Shown: positions 16,164-25,241 of the stretch, piece after piece
Layout of the letters: each line of letters begins with the position of its first letter
Position numbering within the stretch: the first letter of the stretch is position 1
Origin: DASXHZ01 sp036488085
Lineage (GTDB): Bacteria; Acidobacteriota; Thermoanaerobaculia; Gp7-AA8
Direction: 5' to 3'
NCBI GenBank assembly: GCA_036488085.1
Contig: DASXHZ010000059.1
Location: forward strand, 26,783 to 90,782
Length of the DNA: 64,000 nucleotides
Program-made: the position numbers and the translations under genes
The notes under the pieces: model-generated
Seen by the model: the letters and a program-made list of their open reading frames with translations, nothing else
Database searches by the model: none
What the model was told of the DNA's origin: nothing

Positions 16164-17231
16164 ATGGCAGAAAGCTCGCGCGATCTCTTGATCGCATGGT
16201 CATTGCTCCCATTCCTGACTCCGAGTCGGACGCGCTTATTGTTTGAGTGGTTCGATCAGCCTTGCGACGCATGCAACGCCTCTTCCAACCTGCTTCGGGG
16301 CCTTCTGAACATAGACGAAGTCCAAGCGGCCGAGGTGAAGAAGCCGTTACAAGACCGGCGCTACGAAACGCTTCGCAGCTCGACGATCACGCTCGTCGAT
16401 CCCGATTACCCGCCGATTCTGAAGGAGATCGTCGATCCTCCGCTGGCGCTTCACGTCCGCGGCGACCGCTCGCTCCTCGCGCGCCACGCGATCGCGATCG
16501 TCGGCTCGCGACGCGCGTCGCCGTACGCCGTCAACGCCGCGAAGCACCTCGCAGCTCCGCTTGCGTCAGAAGCAAAGCTCGTGGTCGTCTCCGGCCTGGC
16601 GCGCGGCGTCGACGCGGCCGCGCACGAAGCGGCGCTCGATGCGGGCGGCTCGACGATCGCGGTCCTCGGCACCGGCATCGACCTCGTCTACCCGAAGTCG
16701 AACCGCGCGCTCTTCCGGCGCATCGAGAACGAAGGGTTGATCGTCTCCGAGTTCCCGCCCGGCACGCCGCCGCTCGCGCAGAACTTCCCCATCCGCAACC
16801 GGATCATCAGCGGTCTCTCCCTCGGCACCATCATCGTGGAGGCGACCGGCCGCAGCGGATCGCTCATCACCGCGCGCACCGCCGCGGAACAGGGTCGCGA
16901 AGTCTTCGCCGTCCCCGGCTCGATCTTCGCGAAAGGAACTGAAGGTACGCATCGGCTGATCCAGTACGGCGCGAAGCTCGTACACGATGCGAACGACGTC
17001 GTCGAAGAAATCGAAGGCCTCGGCCGCATCGCGAAGAAACTCGACCCCACCCCGCCCGAAGCGTTCCGCGACGTCCTCGAAACCCTCAGCCGCGACGATG
17101 CGGTCCACGTCGACGCCGCCGCCGCAAAACTCGGCCGCACCGTCCCCGCGATCGCCGAGTCGCTGCTGCAACTGGAGCTGGGTGGGTGGGTGCGTTCGCT
17201 TCCGGGATCGAGGTATGTACGGATCCGTTAG
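16164..17231 (+). CDS. dprA: DNA processing protein DprA
   Basis: 355 residues from the ATG giving MAESSRDLL. A short SAM-like N-terminal part is followed by the Rossmann-like DprA core: AIVGSRRASPYAV, VVSGLARGVDAAAHEAAL, IAVLGTGIDLVYPKSN and IIVEATGRSGSLITARTAAEQGR, ending with the winged-helix region. DprA loads RecA onto incoming single-stranded DNA in natural transformation. With a type IV pilus in the same window, competence is plausible. The gene lies divergent from the TPR lipoprotein. Its end overlaps upstream codons of the next frame but not the chosen GTG start there. Confidence 0.95.
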   Translation: MAESSRDLLIAWSLLPFLTPSRTRLLFEWFDQPCDACNASSNLLRGLLNIDEVQAAEVKKPLQDRRYETLRSSTITLVDPDYPPILKEIVDPPLALHVRGDRSLLARHAIAIVGSRRASPYAVNAAKHLAAPLASEAKLVVVSGLARGVDAAAHEAALDAGGSTIAVLGTGIDLVYPKSNRALFRRIENEGLIVSEFPPGTPPLAQNFPIRNRIISGLSLGTIIVEATGRSGSLITARTAAEQGREVFAVPGSIFAKGTEGTHRLIQYGAKLVHDANDVVEEIEGLGRIAKKLDPTPPEAFRDVLETLSRDDAVHVDAAAAKLGRTVPAIAESLLQLELGGWVRSLPGSRYVRIR

Positions 17232-17243
17232 ACCGTTGTCCGT

Positions 17244-17249
17244 TATCCT
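17244..17249 (+). promoter_or_regulatory. -10 element (TATCCT), leaderless glycosyltransferase start
   Basis: TATCCT ends eight bases before the GTG at 17258. The identical TATCCT-8-start arrangement occurs before the enoyl-CoA hydratase gene (29445-29450). Confidence 0.35.
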
Positions 17250-17257
17250 CGCCGAGG

Positions 17258-18829
17258 GTGAGTAAACGCGGCACGCTGGTCATCGTCGTCCTCGCGGCGT
17301 TGCTTCTGCTGCAGCTTGCGTTGGCGATCGGAAGCATGCGCGGCGACAGCGCCACGGATGATGAGCCAGCGCACCTCGTCGCTGGCTACCTGAAGCTCAC
17401 GCAGGGTGCGGTCTCGTTTTACCGCTACAACCCGCCGCTCGGCGACTGTCTGCTCGCCGTTCCGCTTCTGTTCACCCGCATCCACCTTCCCGCGAACTGG
17501 AAGAGCGAATCGAATCCGTGGAACGTCGGGAAAGCACTTCTGTACGGGAGAGGCAACGACGCCGACAGCGTGCTGTTCCTTGCCCGATTGCCAGCGCTGG
17601 TGTCTTTCGTTGCGCTCTCTTTCCTCGCGGCGTGGGTCGCCTGGCGGTTGACGCGAAGCGAGCTCGCCACGATCGTGGCGTACGGTCTCACCGCGTTCTG
17701 CCCCAACCTGATGGCGCACGGCCGTCTGGCGACGAACGATATCGAGGTCACACTCCTTCTCTTCGTCGCGGCCATTCTTCTGATCGAGTGGGTGAAACAG
17801 CCATCGTGGCGCAACAGCGTGCTGGCAAGCATCGCGGTCGCTGCCGCGCTCCTGACGAAAGTCTCCGCATTGATACTCGCGCCGTGGTTGCTGCTTCTGC
17901 TCTGGCCTCACCGGCACGAGTGGAAGACGTACACGGTTCGGGCGGCCGGACTCGCTGCTTTGGTGGCCGCGGAAATGGATCTCTTTTATGTCGCGCTGAT
18001 GCGGCGCCTCTCCGTGACCGCTCCCTTTCACGAGTATGCGGCGACGCTCGACGTGATTCACGGGTTCGTGAGCAGCGGCTTCCAGAAGCCGCAGTATCTG
18101 CTCGGCTCTTTCTCGATGAGTGGCTGGTGGTATTACTACCCGGTCGCGTTCCTCATCAAGACGACGATTCCGGCGCTGCTGCTCATCCTTTTCGCGGCGG
18201 TGAGTGCCATATTTCTTCGGAAGCCCCCCGGCGCGTTGTTCCTGTTCGTAGCCCTCTATGCGATCGCGAGCATGACGAGCAGCCTCGCGCTCGGGTTACG
18301 CTACATCCTCCCCATCTACCCATTTCTCTACGTCGCCGTCGCGTGTGGCGTCGCGGGCCTCGCCTCCGCCGTCAGCGGTCGGGAGAAGATGATGGTCACG
18401 GGAGGCATCGCCCTGCTCCTCGCCGGGCACATCGCGGCAGCCGCGAGCACGTACCCGAATTACATCGGCTACTTCAACGAGATGATCGGACGCCGCGACA
18501 GTGCCGATCTCTATCTGATCGACTCGAACCTCGACTGGGGACAAGACCTCGGGCGTCTCGCGGCCTGGGTTGACGCGAATCACATCGCGCACATCGACGT
18601 CGACTACTTCGGCGGCGGCGACGTCCGCTACTACCTCGGCGACCGCGCAACGCTCCTCGACGGCCCCGACCCGCGAAGGCACAGGCCGGGGTACTTCGCC
18701 GTCAGCAAGCACTTCTACCGCACGAGCTTCTTCTATCGGCAGTATGGACTCGACTACGGCCAGTACTTCTCCGGCGCGTCGAAGGTGACGACGATCAACG
18801 GATCGATCGACGTCTGGCGAATTCCTTGA
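17258..18829 (+). CDS. PMT/GT39-like membrane glycosyltransferase
   Basis: 523 residues from the GTG following the dprA stop by 26 bases. About ten membrane helices. The first loop has SATDDEPAHLVAGY, the acidic motif typical of GT-C enzymes (D-E before the first amphipathic helix), followed by NPPLGDCLLAVPLLF. The C-terminal soluble part has LIDSNLDWGQDLGRLAAWV, a signature seen in GT39-like proteins of diverse bacteria. It probably uses a lipid-linked sugar donor on the outer face of the membrane. The start was chosen to remove the segment overlapping dprA. Confidence 0.8.
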   Translation: MSKRGTLVIVVLAALLLLQLALAIGSMRGDSATDDEPAHLVAGYLKLTQGAVSFYRYNPPLGDCLLAVPLLFTRIHLPANWKSESNPWNVGKALLYGRGNDADSVLFLARLPALVSFVALSFLAAWVAWRLTRSELATIVAYGLTAFCPNLMAHGRLATNDIEVTLLLFVAAILLIEWVKQPSWRNSVLASIAVAAALLTKVSALILAPWLLLLLWPHRHEWKTYTVRAAGLAALVAAEMDLFYVALMRRLSVTAPFHEYAATLDVIHGFVSSGFQKPQYLLGSFSMSGWWYYYPVAFLIKTTIPALLLILFAAVSAIFLRKPPGALFLFVALYAIASMTSSLALGLRYILPIYPFLYVAVACGVAGLASAVSGREKMMVTGGIALLLAGHIAAAASTYPNYIGYFNEMIGRRDSADLYLIDSNLDWGQDLGRLAAWVDANHIAHIDVDYFGGGDVRYYLGDRATLLDGPDPRRHRPGYFAVSKHFYRTSFFYRQYGLDYGQYFSGASKVTTINGSIDVWRIP

Positions 18830-18836
18830 GACTTGG

Positions 18837-19136
18837 TTAGATCTCCGCGTATCCCTCGACCTCGTGTCCGTCGCGTGAGGTCTTCACCTTGTACGCGACG
18901 AGCGCGAGGGGGACGCCGATCTGGATGGCGCGTTTGAGGAGCTTCGGGAAGCCAAAGCCGACTAGAAAGCCGATGACGGCGCCGCCGGCGACGATCTGCG
19001 GGGCGTGCTCGCGGGCCATCGACTCGAAATCGAGCTGTTTGCGGAGCCGGGCGTCGAGCTCGTCGATGCGGTCGCCGACTCCGTCGCGGGCGCGCTCGAT
19101 CTCCGTCTCGATCTGCTTCTTCTCGGTCGGATTCAT
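18837..19136 (-). CDS. Small DUF3618-like membrane protein
   Basis: 99 residues. A charged N-terminal amphipathic helix (MNPTEKKQIETEIERARDGVGDRIDELDARL) leads into a hydrophobic segment with a glycine-zipper look (IVAGGAVIGFLVGFGFPKLL) and a second hydrophobic stretch. This layout fits small stress- or envelope-associated proteins of the DUF3618 / ElaB type. Its start overlaps the stop of the upstream holin-like gene (ATGA), as in typical yqjD-yqjE-like pairs. Function unknown. Confidence 0.65.
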   Translation of the reverse strand: MNPTEKKQIETEIERARDGVGDRIDELDARLRKQLDFESMAREHAPQIVAGGAVIGFLVGFGFPKLLKRAIQIGVPLALVAYKVKTSRDGHEVEGYAEI

Positions 19137-19555
19137 TCTTTGCTCCTGACGCGCTGGAAGTCGGCCTTGATCGCGTCGACGTCTGCCTTGAGCTGCTGCA
19201 CCGACTCGCTGGGGACGAAGTTCACTTGCGAGAACTTCTTCTTTCCCATCATCGCCAGCACGCCGGCGACGACGAAGAGAACGACCGTGACGATGAGGCT
19301 CGAAACCCACGCCGGAACGCCGAGGGCGACGAGGCCGAGAGTGATCGTGACGAAGAGGAAGGCGGTGCCGAAGAGCGCCACGACCGCGGCGCCGGCGAAC
19401 ATCGCCGCGCCACCGCCGAGCTTCGTGACCGTGTCCTTGACCTCGAGCTTGAGAAGTGCGATCTCGCTGCGGAAGAGCGTCGAGATGTCCGCGGTCAGCT
19501 CTTTGACGATTTGCCCGAGCGACCGGCTGTCTGAAGTTGCAAAGTGCGTTGCCAT
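19133..19555 (-). CDS. Phage-holin-superfamily III (YqjE-like, DUF1469) membrane protein
   Basis: 140 residues from the ATG giving MATHFATSDSRSLGQ. It has the ADISTLFRSEIALLKLEV helix, two central membrane helices (GGAAMFAGAAVVALFGTAFL and ALGVPAWVSSLIVTVVLFVV), and a short charged tail ending KADFQRVRSKE. This is the layout of the YqjE / putative holin superfamily III proteins, which in free-living bacteria are membrane proteins associated with a yqjD-like partner, not phage genes. No phage context is present here. Confidence 0.75.
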   Translation of the reverse strand: MATHFATSDSRSLGQIVKELTADISTLFRSEIALLKLEVKDTVTKLGGGAAMFAGAAVVALFGTAFLFVTITLGLVALGVPAWVSSLIVTVVLFVVAGVLAMMGKKKFSQVNFVPSESVQQLKADVDAIKADFQRVRSKE

Positions 19556-19618
19556 AGGTACCTCATGGCAGCAAAACGTCTGCCGATCGGTGAGTCTATC
19601 GCGGGTAAGATTCGCCCT

Positions 19619-19637
19619 GCCGGCTGAAGCCGGCCCC
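19619..19637. repeat. CCGGCT-type REP-like palindrome, copy 1
   Basis: GCCGGCT-GA-AGCCGGC followed by CCCACAC, ending four bases before the queD ATG. Two other copies in the window (41958 and 50588) share the GCCGGCCC arm and the CTC loop. No Shine-Dalgarno site is seen for queD; the element occupies its place. Confidence 0.7.
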
Positions 19638-19641
19638 ACAC

Positions 19642-20001
19642 ATGCCGATCGAGCTCGTCAAAGACTTCCGGTTCGAGGCCGCCCACTGGCTCCCGAACGT
19701 CCCGGAAGGTCACAAATGCCGGCGTATGCACGGCCACTCGTTCCGCGGTGAAGTCGCGGTCCGCGGCGAGGTCGACCCCGCCACCGGGTGGGTCGTCGAT
19801 TTCGCCGACATCAAGCGGGCCGTCGACCCGGTCGTGGCCCAGCTCGATCACTACCTCCTCAACGAGATCGAGGGACTCCGCAACCCCACCAGCGAGATTC
19901 TCGCGGCGTGGTTCTGGAACAAGCTGGCCGCGGGTGTGCCCGGGCTGTATCGCGTCACCATCGAGGAGACCTGCACCACGAGGTGTCATTACTTTGGATA
20001 G
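19642..20001 (+). CDS. queD: 6-carboxy-5,6,7,8-tetrahydropterin synthase QueD
   Basis: 119 residues, normal length. The zinc ligands H15, H30 and H32 and the catalytic C26 appear in the CxxxHGH arrangement (CRRMHGHSF), which distinguishes QueD-type enzymes. The C-terminal VTIEETCTTRC block contains the conserved Glu that binds the pterin. The enzyme turns dihydroneopterin triphosphate into carboxytetrahydropterin, the first dedicated step of queuosine (7-deazaguanine) synthesis. queG, the last step, is at 45.9 kb. It heads a compact operon with tldD ten bases downstream. Confidence 0.94.
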   Translation: MPIELVKDFRFEAAHWLPNVPEGHKCRRMHGHSFRGEVAVRGEVDPATGWVVDFADIKRAVDPVVAQLDHYLLNEIEGLRNPTSEILAAWFWNKLAAGVPGLYRVTIEETCTTRCHYFG

Positions 20002-20011
20002 GTCCCCATTC

Positions 20012-21424
20012 ATGGATGCGCTCGCGCTCCTCGGCGCGGCGCGCTATGCCGACATCCGCCACACCGCGACCCACCAGCAGCATGTGAAGGTGCGGAATGG
20101 CGAGGTCGACCACCTTTCATCGACCGTCGACCGCGCCATCGGCGTCCGCGTCCTGGTCGGGAACGGCTGGGGCTTCGCGGCGTCGAGCGACACGAGCGAG
20201 GCGTCGCTGCGCGAGACCGCCAAACGCGCCCTCGAGGTCGCGGCGGCGAGCAACATCGCTTCGACGCAGCAGATCAGCCTCAGCGAGATCGAGCCGCACG
20301 TCGCCACCTGGGCCTCGCACTACGAGATCGACCCGTGGTCGATTCCGATCGAGAAGAAGATCGATCACCTGATGAACGCCACCGAGCCGATGCGCAGCGA
20401 TCCGCGCATCCATCAGGCCTCCGGCGAGATCTCGTGTTACCGCCAGGAGAAGACATTCGCCTCGACCCTCGGCAGTTTCATCGAGCAGACGACGACGGAG
20501 ATGGGTGGCGGGATCGAGGCGGTGGCGATCGACGGAAGCGAGTTCCAGCGACGCACGTACCCCAATCCATTCGGCGGCGACTTCCAGGCCGAGGGATGGG
20601 AGTTCATCGAGCGGCTCGACTTGGCGCGCAAGGGGCTGCAGGTGCGCGACGAAGCGCTCGCACTCCTCGCCGCGCCGAAGGCGCCCGCCGGACGATTCGA
20701 CCTGATCGTCGGCAGCGCGCAACTCGCGCTGCAGGTCCACGAGTCGTGCGGCCATCCGACGGAGCTCGATCGCGCCATGGGGCTAGAGATCTCGCTCGCC
20801 GGCGGCTCGTTCCTGCAACCCGACATGCTCGGCAAGTTCCGCTACGGCTCCGACCTGGTCACCATCGTCGCCGACGCGACGGTTCCCGGCGCCCTTGGCT
20901 CGTTTGCATTCGACGACGACGGCGTGCCGGCGCAGCGCTTCCCGCTGATCGATCGCGGCATATTCGTCGACTACCTCACCGGCCGCGATACGGCTCCGTC
21001 GCTCGGCCGCAAATCGAACGGTACGGTGCGCGCGGAGAGCGCGGCACGCATCCCGATCATCCGGATGACGAATATCAATCTCGAGGCCGGAACGACGCCG
21101 CTCGCCGACATCATCGCCGACACGAAGCGCGGCGTCCTCGTCGAGACGAACAAGTCGTGGTCGATCGACGACGTACGCCTCAACTTTCAATTCGGCTGCG
21201 AGGTGGCGTACGAGATCGTCGACGGCAAGCTCGGACGTCTCCTGAAAAACCCGCTCTACACCGGCATCACGCCCGAATTCTGGCGGTCATGCGACGCCGT
21301 CGCCGACCGCGCGAGCTGGCAGATCTGGGGCCTGCCGAACTGCGGCAAGGGCGATCCGATGCAGACGATGCGCGTCGCGCACGGCGCTCCCGCCGCCCGC
21401 TTCCGCAACGTGGAAATGGGCTGA
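20012..21424 (+). CDS. tldD: Metalloprotease TldD
   Basis: 470 residues. The zinc motif HExxxH is intact at H243-E244 and H248 (QVHESCGHPTELDRAMG), as required in the TldD subunit of the heterodimeric TldD/TldE protease. The N-terminal domain and the C-terminal NKSWSIDDVRLNFQFGCEVAYEI block, supplying the Cys ligand, are typical. TldD/E degrade unfolded peptides inside a closed chamber and mature some peptide antibiotics (microcin B17, CcdA turnover). The next gene, tldE, overlaps by one base, so the two subunits are coexpressed. Confidence 0.95.
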   Translation: MDALALLGAARYADIRHTATHQQHVKVRNGEVDHLSSTVDRAIGVRVLVGNGWGFAASSDTSEASLRETAKRALEVAAASNIASTQQISLSEIEPHVATWASHYEIDPWSIPIEKKIDHLMNATEPMRSDPRIHQASGEISCYRQEKTFASTLGSFIEQTTTEMGGGIEAVAIDGSEFQRRTYPNPFGGDFQAEGWEFIERLDLARKGLQVRDEALALLAAPKAPAGRFDLIVGSAQLALQVHESCGHPTELDRAMGLEISLAGGSFLQPDMLGKFRYGSDLVTIVADATVPGALGSFAFDDDGVPAQRFPLIDRGIFVDYLTGRDTAPSLGRKSNGTVRAESAARIPIIRMTNINLEAGTTPLADIIADTKRGVLVETNKSWSIDDVRLNFQFGCEVAYEIVDGKLGRLLKNPLYTGITPEFWRSCDAVADRASWQIWGLPNCGKGDPMQTMRVAHGAPAARFRNVEMG

Positions 21425-22773
21425 TGCGGACGCAACGCGAATCGTTCGAGATCCTCGACCGCGCGCTGAGCGCTGCCGGCACCGAGGCGGATGCGTCGTT
21501 CATCTCCGTCGACCAGAACATCTCGCGGTTCGCGAACTCGAACGTGCACCAGAACATGTCGGAGGTCAGCGCCGGCTTGACGCTGCGCGTGATCTCCGGC
21601 GGCTCGATGGGCGTCGCTTCGACGACTTCTTTGGATGACGACGAGATCCGGCGCACCGCGGAGCTGGCGCGCGAGGCGGCGAAGCATTCGAGCCCGCTCC
21701 AGAACTTCTCCGGCCTCAATCGCGACAACGAGCCGCTTCCGGATGTCATCACGTTCGACGATCGCACCGCGAGCATCACGCCGGCCGAAAAAGCGCACGA
21801 TCTCCGCGCGATGTTCGACCGCGGCCGCGCGCACGACGTCGAGTTCGCCGGCTCCTACCTCACCTCCCGCGCCTCGGCCGCCTGCGCCAACACGCACGGC
21901 ATCCGCCGCTATGCGCCGCTCACGTACGCCGACTCGACCGTGATCGCGTTGCATGCGCGCGGCTCCGGTTATGCGACGCGTTGCGCGCGACGCGCCTCGG
22001 AGGTCGACATCCTCGCGCTCGGCGGCGAGGCGACGACCAAAGCGACGCTCGGTATCGATAACATCGAAGACATCGATCCCGGCACGTTCGACGTCATCCT
22101 CGAACCGCCCGCGCTCGCCGAGGTGTTCGAGTGGATGACGATGATCGCGTTCACCGGCCAGGCGTTCGAGGACGGCTCTTCATTCCTCGTCGATCGCCTC
22201 GGGCAGCGGATCGCCGGCACGAACTTCACCGTCACCGACGACTCGCTCGACCCGTCCTTCCTCCCCTTCCCGTTCGATCTCGAAGGATTCGCGAAGCGCC
22301 GCGTGCCGCTGATCGAAAACGGCGTCGCGCGCACGCCGATGCTCGACAAGGCTTACGCCGACCGGCTCCGTCTGGCGCCGACCGCCGGCACCTGGCACCT
22401 CGGCTCGGCCGACCACGGGACGTCGTTTCACGTCTCGATCGCGGGCGGCGATGCGACGCGCGGGGAAATGATCGCCTCGACGAAGCTCGGCATCTGGGTC
22501 ACGCGCTTCAATTACGTCAACGGGCTACTGGAGCCGAAGAGCGCGCTCATGACCGGAACGACGCGCGACGGCACGTTTCTCATCCGCGACGGCGCGGTCG
22601 CCGCGCGGCTCCCAAACCTCCGCTGGACGCAGTCGATGGTCGAGGCGCTCTCGAACATCGAGTCGCTCACTCGCGAGCGCCGGCGCGTCGCCACCTGGTA
22701 CAACATGTTCGGCGGGACGATCGCTCCGGTCATGAAAATCCGAGGTTGGCACTTCACAGGCAAGTCGATTTAG
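21424..22773 (+). CDS. tldE: TldE/PmbA, non-catalytic protease partner
   Basis: 449 residues. It is the paralogue of TldD lacking the HExxxH zinc motif, as expected for TldE/PmbA: the corresponding segment reads EPPALAEVFEWMTMIAFTGQ. The C-terminal GIWVTRFNYVNGLLEPKSALMTGTTRDG block is characteristic of this subunit (TRFNYVN). The start ATG overlaps the tldD stop (TGATG). Four bases separate its stop from the next ATG, which encodes a DppB-type permease, so the permeases are probably on the same transcript. Confidence 0.95.
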   Translation: MRTQRESFEILDRALSAAGTEADASFISVDQNISRFANSNVHQNMSEVSAGLTLRVISGGSMGVASTTSLDDDEIRRTAELAREAAKHSSPLQNFSGLNRDNEPLPDVITFDDRTASITPAEKAHDLRAMFDRGRAHDVEFAGSYLTSRASAACANTHGIRRYAPLTYADSTVIALHARGSGYATRCARRASEVDILALGGEATTKATLGIDNIEDIDPGTFDVILEPPALAEVFEWMTMIAFTGQAFEDGSSFLVDRLGQRIAGTNFTVTDDSLDPSFLPFPFDLEGFAKRRVPLIENGVARTPMLDKAYADRLRLAPTAGTWHLGSADHGTSFHVSIAGGDATRGEMIASTKLGIWVTRFNYVNGLLEPKSALMTGTTRDGTFLIRDGAVAARLPNLRWTQSMVEALSNIESLTRERRRVATWYNMFGGTIAPVMKIRGWHFTGKSI

Positions 22774-22777
22774 GGGA

Positions 22778-23701
22778 ATGGCGCAGTACATCATCCGACG
22801 CCTGCTTCAGATGATCCCGATTACGCTCGGGATCCTGACGCTGATCTTCTCGCTCATTCACATGATTCCGGGCGATCCCGCCGTGCAGATTGCGGGAGAA
22901 GGGGCGCGGCCGGAGGACGTCGTGTCGATCCGAAAGGCGCTGGGCCTCGATCAACCGCTCTGGTCGCAATACGTTCACTACCTCGGCCGCCTCGCGCATG
23001 GCGACCTCGGCGTCTCATTCCGGACGAGTACTCCGGTCGCGCAGGAGATCCGGCAGCGCTATCCGGCGACGATCGAGCTCGCGTTCGGCGCGATGTTCGT
23101 CGCTCTTCTCGTCGCGTTTCCGCTCGGGCTGATCTCGGCGATCTATCGAAACTCGTGGATCGACAACGTCGCACGCTTTTTCGCCTTGATCGGCGTCTCG
23201 ATGCCGAGCTTTTGGTTCGGACCTCTGCTCATCATCGCGTTCGCGATCAATCACACCTGGTTTCCGGTCTCCGGGCGCGACGAGGGACTCAAGTCGCTCG
23301 TCCTTCCGGCGGTCACGATGGGCCTAGCGCTCGCCGCGATCCTGACGCGCATGATCCGCGTCAGCGTGGCCGAGGAGCTGAACCAGCTCTATATGACAAC
23401 GGCGATCGCGAAGGGCGTGACGCGGATGAAGGCGATTCTCCGTCACGCGCTGAAGAACGCGATGATTCCGGTCATCACCGTCCTCGCACTGCAATTCGGA
23501 TCGCTGCTCACCGGCGCGATCATCACGGAACAGATTTTCTCGTGGCCCGGCCTCGGGCGCCTGCTGATCACCTCGATCAACACCCGCGACTACCCGCAAG
23601 TCCAGGCGTCGATCCTCGTGATCGCGCTGACGTACATCCTCGTGAACTTCATCAGCGACCTGCTGTACGCGGCCGTCGATCCGAGGATCAAGCTCGAATG
23701 A
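22778..23701 (+). CDS. ABC transporter permease, DppB/OppB family
   Basis: 307 residues with six membrane helices. The N terminus MAQYIIRRLLQMIPITLGI and the HMIPGDPA motif are typical of DppB/OppB-type subunits. The cytoplasmic EAA loop is present around LNQLYMTTAIAKGVTRMKAILRHALKNA. It would form the inner-membrane channel for peptides or nickel together with the DppC-type protein that follows (ATGA overlap). No ATPase or periplasmic peptide-binding protein is encoded in the window. Confidence 0.92.
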   Translation: MAQYIIRRLLQMIPITLGILTLIFSLIHMIPGDPAVQIAGEGARPEDVVSIRKALGLDQPLWSQYVHYLGRLAHGDLGVSFRTSTPVAQEIRQRYPATIELAFGAMFVALLVAFPLGLISAIYRNSWIDNVARFFALIGVSMPSFWFGPLLIIAFAINHTWFPVSGRDEGLKSLVLPAVTMGLALAAILTRMIRVSVAEELNQLYMTTAIAKGVTRMKAILRHALKNAMIPVITVLALQFGSLLTGAIITEQIFSWPGLGRLLITSINTRDYPQVQASILVIALTYILVNFISDLLYAAVDPRIKLE

Positions 23702-24525
23702 AACGTCTCTTCCGCAACTTCGCCTTCGCCGCCGGGGCAATCCTGACCATCGCGCTTGTGATCGTGGCGCTCGCGGCGCCGCTGCTCGCGCCGTTCGACC
23801 CGAACGCGCAGGACACGATCCGCCGTCTCGAGCCGCCGTCGCGCGAGCACCCCCTCGGCCTGGACGACCTCGGGCGCGACGTTCTCTCGCGCATCATCTT
23901 CGGTGCGCGCGTCTCGTTGCGCGTCGGATTCAGCGTCGTGCTCATCGCCTCCGCCATCGGAATCGCGCTCGGCTCGACGGCGGGCTACTTCGGCGGCGCG
24001 ATCGACGTCGCGATCATGCGGGTCTGCGACATCCTCCTCGCGTTCCCCGGAATCCTGCTTGCGATCGCGCTCGTGGCGGTCTTGGGGCCGAGTCTGAACA
24101 ACGTCATCCTGGCGCTCGCGACGATCGGATGGGTCGGCTATGCGCGGCTCGTACGAGGACAGGTGCTGAAGGTGCGCGAGATGGAGTACGTCACCGCCGC
24201 GAAAGCGCTCGGCGCACGTTCGCCGCGGGTGATCGTGCTGCACGTACTGCCGAACGTGATCAATCCGGTCATCGTCATGGCGACCCTCGGACTCGCCGGC
24301 GCGATCCTCGCCGAGGCGGCGCTCAGCTTCCTCGGGCTCGGCGTGCAGCCGCCGACGCCGTCGTGGGGCTCCATGTTGACGTCCGGCCGGCAGTACCTCG
24401 GCCTCGCGAACCACCTGGCGATCTACCCCGGCATCGCGATCATGCTCGCCGTGATGGGACTCAACTTCCTCGGCGACGGCCTGATCGACGCGCTCGATCC
24501 GAAGTATCGCAAGCGGATGGAGTAG
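23698..24525 (+). CDS. ABC transporter permease, DppC/OppC family
   Basis: 275 residues with an N-terminal helix and five more. Signature blocks: LAPFDPNAQD, EHPLGLDDLGRDVLSRIIFGARVSL (GTDxxGRD-like) and the EAA loop REMEYVTAAKALGARSPRVIVLHVLPN. The C-terminal AILAEAALSFLGLGVQPPTPSWG block is diagnostic for OppC/DppC. It pairs with the preceding permease. Its stop overlaps the GTG start of a BtuF-like protein by one base (TAGTG). Confidence 0.92.
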   Translation: MKRLFRNFAFAAGAILTIALVIVALAAPLLAPFDPNAQDTIRRLEPPSREHPLGLDDLGRDVLSRIIFGARVSLRVGFSVVLIASAIGIALGSTAGYFGGAIDVAIMRVCDILLAFPGILLAIALVAVLGPSLNNVILALATIGWVGYARLVRGQVLKVREMEYVTAAKALGARSPRVIVLHVLPNVINPVIVMATLGLAGAILAEAALSFLGLGVQPPTPSWGSMLTSGRQYLGLANHLAIYPGIAIMLAVMGLNFLGDGLIDALDPKYRKRME

Positions 24526-25217
24526 TGCGCGTCGTCTCACTCGTCCCGTCCCTCACGGAGACGCTCTTCGACCTCGGCGCCGGCGGTGACGTCGTCGGTA
24601 TCACCGACTGGTGCATCTTCCCCGAGGGTCTCGACTTGACGCGGGTCGGCGGGACGAAGAACCCACGCATCGACGAGATCCGGGCGTTGCGTCCCGACAT
24701 CGTCTACATGAATCAGGAGGAGAACCTCGCGAAACACGCGCGCTCGATCGAGGAGTTCGCGCGCGTGCACGTCTCCGAGCCGAAGAGCGTGGACGACGTC
24801 GCCGCGCTCTTCCGCGAGCTCGGCGAGATCCACGATCGCGATCCGCAGCCGCTACTCGACCGCTTGCAGGCGGCGCGACAGATGCCGAAACGCGACTTCA
24901 CGTTTGCCGTCGCCATTTGGAAGAAGCCGTGGATGTGGTGCGGCGGCGACACGTACGTGAGCGACCTCGTGGAACAGGCCGGCGGCCGCAACGTCCTCCG
25001 CGATCAGAGCCGGTATCCGGCGATCGACATTGCGGACGTCGTCGACCTTGGGGCCGACGTCATCTTCCTACCCGACGAACCGTACGCGTTCACCACCGAA
25101 GACGCACAGGCCATCAGGAAGTCGCGCGCCGTCGGCCCCTTCCCCGGCCACCTCTTCACCTGGCACGGCTCCCGGACCATCCTCGGCCTCGAGTTCCTGA
25201 AAAACCTACACGTTTAG
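24525..25217 (+). CDS. BtuF-like helical-backbone metal-receptor protein without signal peptide
   Basis: 230 residues from the GTG. The fold is the two-lobed cobalamin/siderophore-binding type: RVVSLVPSLTETLFDLGAGGDVVGITDWC, ALRPDIVYM, a long helical backbone, DIADVVDLGADVIFLPDEPY, and a terminal lobe. Residues after the start go straight into the first strand, so there is no signal peptide or lipobox. It may act in the cytoplasm as a cobalamin or cofactor-binding protein. It is the last gene of the queD-tldDE-dppBC run. A B12-binding radical SAM enzyme is encoded at 47 kb. Confidence 0.72.
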   Translation: MRVVSLVPSLTETLFDLGAGGDVVGITDWCIFPEGLDLTRVGGTKNPRIDEIRALRPDIVYMNQEENLAKHARSIEEFARVHVSEPKSVDDVAALFRELGEIHDRDPQPLLDRLQAARQMPKRDFTFAVAIWKKPWMWCGGDTYVSDLVEQAGGRNVLRDQSRYPAIDIADVVDLGADVIFLPDEPYAFTTEDAQAIRKSRAVGPFPGHLFTWHGSRTILGLEFLKNLHV

Positions 25218-25241
25218 CTGCAAAATTTGGCGCGGAAGTGC

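Noticed and set aside
19133..19555. Prophage remnant because of a holin-family match
   Set aside because: The YqjE-like superfamily III name is historical; no phage genes are near and it pairs with a DUF3618-like gene as in free-living bacteria.
23590..24540. 316-codon minus-strand frame opposite the DppC-type permease
   Set aside because: Arg/Asp/Glu-rich translation typical of an antisense shadow of a GC-rich membrane gene.
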